From the NCBI GenBank assembly GCA_947382625.1, contig CANDAG010000010.1:1-64000 (forward strand): a stretch of 64,000 bases of DNA, given 5' to 3'. This document shows, in pieces, positions 63,827-64,000 of this stretch; position 1 is the stretch's first letter; each line of letters starts with the position of its first letter. Position numbers and translations under genes: made by a program. A model generated the notes under the pieces. The model was not told the DNA's origin. It saw nothing but the letters and a program-made list of their open reading frames with translations, and ran no database searches. Source of the stretch: an uncultured Lachnospiraceae bacterium. GTDB lineage: Bacteria > Bacillota > Clostridia > Lachnospirales > Lachnospiraceae.

Positions 63827-64000
63827 TTAAGGACGGTTTCCCCAGATGATAATGCAGTTTCCCTTCTGCGTCAATGGTTTTTCTTCTATGGCGGTGGAAC
63901 CGGGGATTTTCTGCAGAAGCTCTTCTGCGCTGTAGCCATCCAGCTTTTCGTAGGAAAGAGTGTTCCAGGTGATATAACCGGCCTTGGATTTTAAAATCAC
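63827..64000 (-). CDS. 3' end of an unrecognised - strand gene
   Basis: On the - strand a frame is open from the window edge to a TAA at 63829-63827: 57 residues, starting KSKAGYITWNTLSYEKLDG and ending in CIIIWGNRP. Codon use matches the high-GC genes, and the + strand frame over it has no ribosome-binding site. It converges on the GT2 gene with a 19-base gap. No family recognised from this fragment. Confidence 0.55.
   Translation of the reverse strand: MILKSKAGYITWNTLSYEKLDGYSAEELLQKIPGSTAIEEKPLTQKGNCIIIWGNRP

Noticed and set aside
63764..63994. + strand open frame of 76 codons at the window end
   Set aside because: It begins inside the GT2 gene without a ribosome-binding site; the - strand frame ending at 63827 has better codon use.
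1..64000. tRNA, rRNA, CRISPR arrays, riboswitches, transposase genes
   Set aside because: I looked for cloverleaf ends, regularly spaced repeats and DDE-type proteins on both strands and saw none; short repeats present are palindromic elements, not CRISPR.

Overview
The window comes from the chromosome of a spore-forming, low-to-mid GC Gram-positive bacterium, most likely a Lachnospiraceae (Clostridium cluster XIVa) member. Evidence: the core order spoVG-pth-mfd, a stand-alone Spo0A C-terminal-domain protein, a conserved-looking 33-residue small ORF, strong AGGAGG ribosome-binding sites and frequent TTG/GTG starts. All calls rest on reading the sequence; no database search was run.

Layout. 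1-4.5 kb: housekeeping (spoVG end, pth, mfd). 4.6-9.4 kb: sugar kinase-like protein, Na/Pi cotransporter-like protein, small ORF, Ham1-like NTPase, Spo0A-like regulator. 9.4-17.1 kb: a nonulosonic (pseudaminic-type) acid locus in two convergent operons, pseC-GT2-ATP-grasp (+) against pseF-PLP decarboxylase-pseI-pseG (-). 17.5-48.9 kb: a nearly unbroken + strand surface-glycan locus: ABC flippase-like transporter, acyltransferase, several large GT-C-like membrane proteins, wecE, GNAT, polyprenyl-phosphate GT2, O-antigen ligase/polymerase-like protein, a PglF/PglE/PglC-like set with an ATP-grasp ligase, a UDP-HexNAc dehydrogenase/4-epimerase pair (TviB/TviC type), a deacetylase, five GT4 enzymes and two asparagine-synthase-type amidotransferases. 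49-51.7 kb: SGNH-like/MBOAT acetylation pair on the - strand. 52-59.3 kb: a visibly AT-richer island with a VTC-DUF4956-CotH-like-CotH group, a membrane glycosyltransferase ending in a ricin-like tail, and an acyltransferase. 59.5-63.8 kb: two GT11 fucosyltransferase paralogues, a membrane protein and a GT2. The last 174 bases hold the 3' end of an unrecognised - strand gene.

How it may work together (inference): nucleotide-sugar enzymes make a CMP-nonulosonate, a UDP-4-amino sugar, a dTDP-4-amino-4,6-dideoxyhexose and a UDP-HexNAc uronate. The PglC-like enzyme starts a lipid-linked glycan, GT4/GT2/GT11 enzymes extend it, AsnB-type enzymes amidate uronates, acyltransferases decorate it, and the ABC and ligase-like proteins export and attach it. 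The genes that place an ATP-grasp ligase next to a sugar aminotransferase (twice), and a PLP decarboxylase inside the pse operon, are the best candidates for undescribed chemistry.

The window also carries several families of short palindromic repeats: a 213-bp MITE-like element with 8-bp target duplication, GTAAC/GTTAC elements with 7-bp duplications, a 36-bp palindrome that supplies the stop codons of two unrelated genes, a 45-bp repeat inserted in frame in the MBOAT gene, and a double hairpin between 12-bp direct repeats. An 11-G tract breaks the DUF4956 gene and could be a phase-variation switch.
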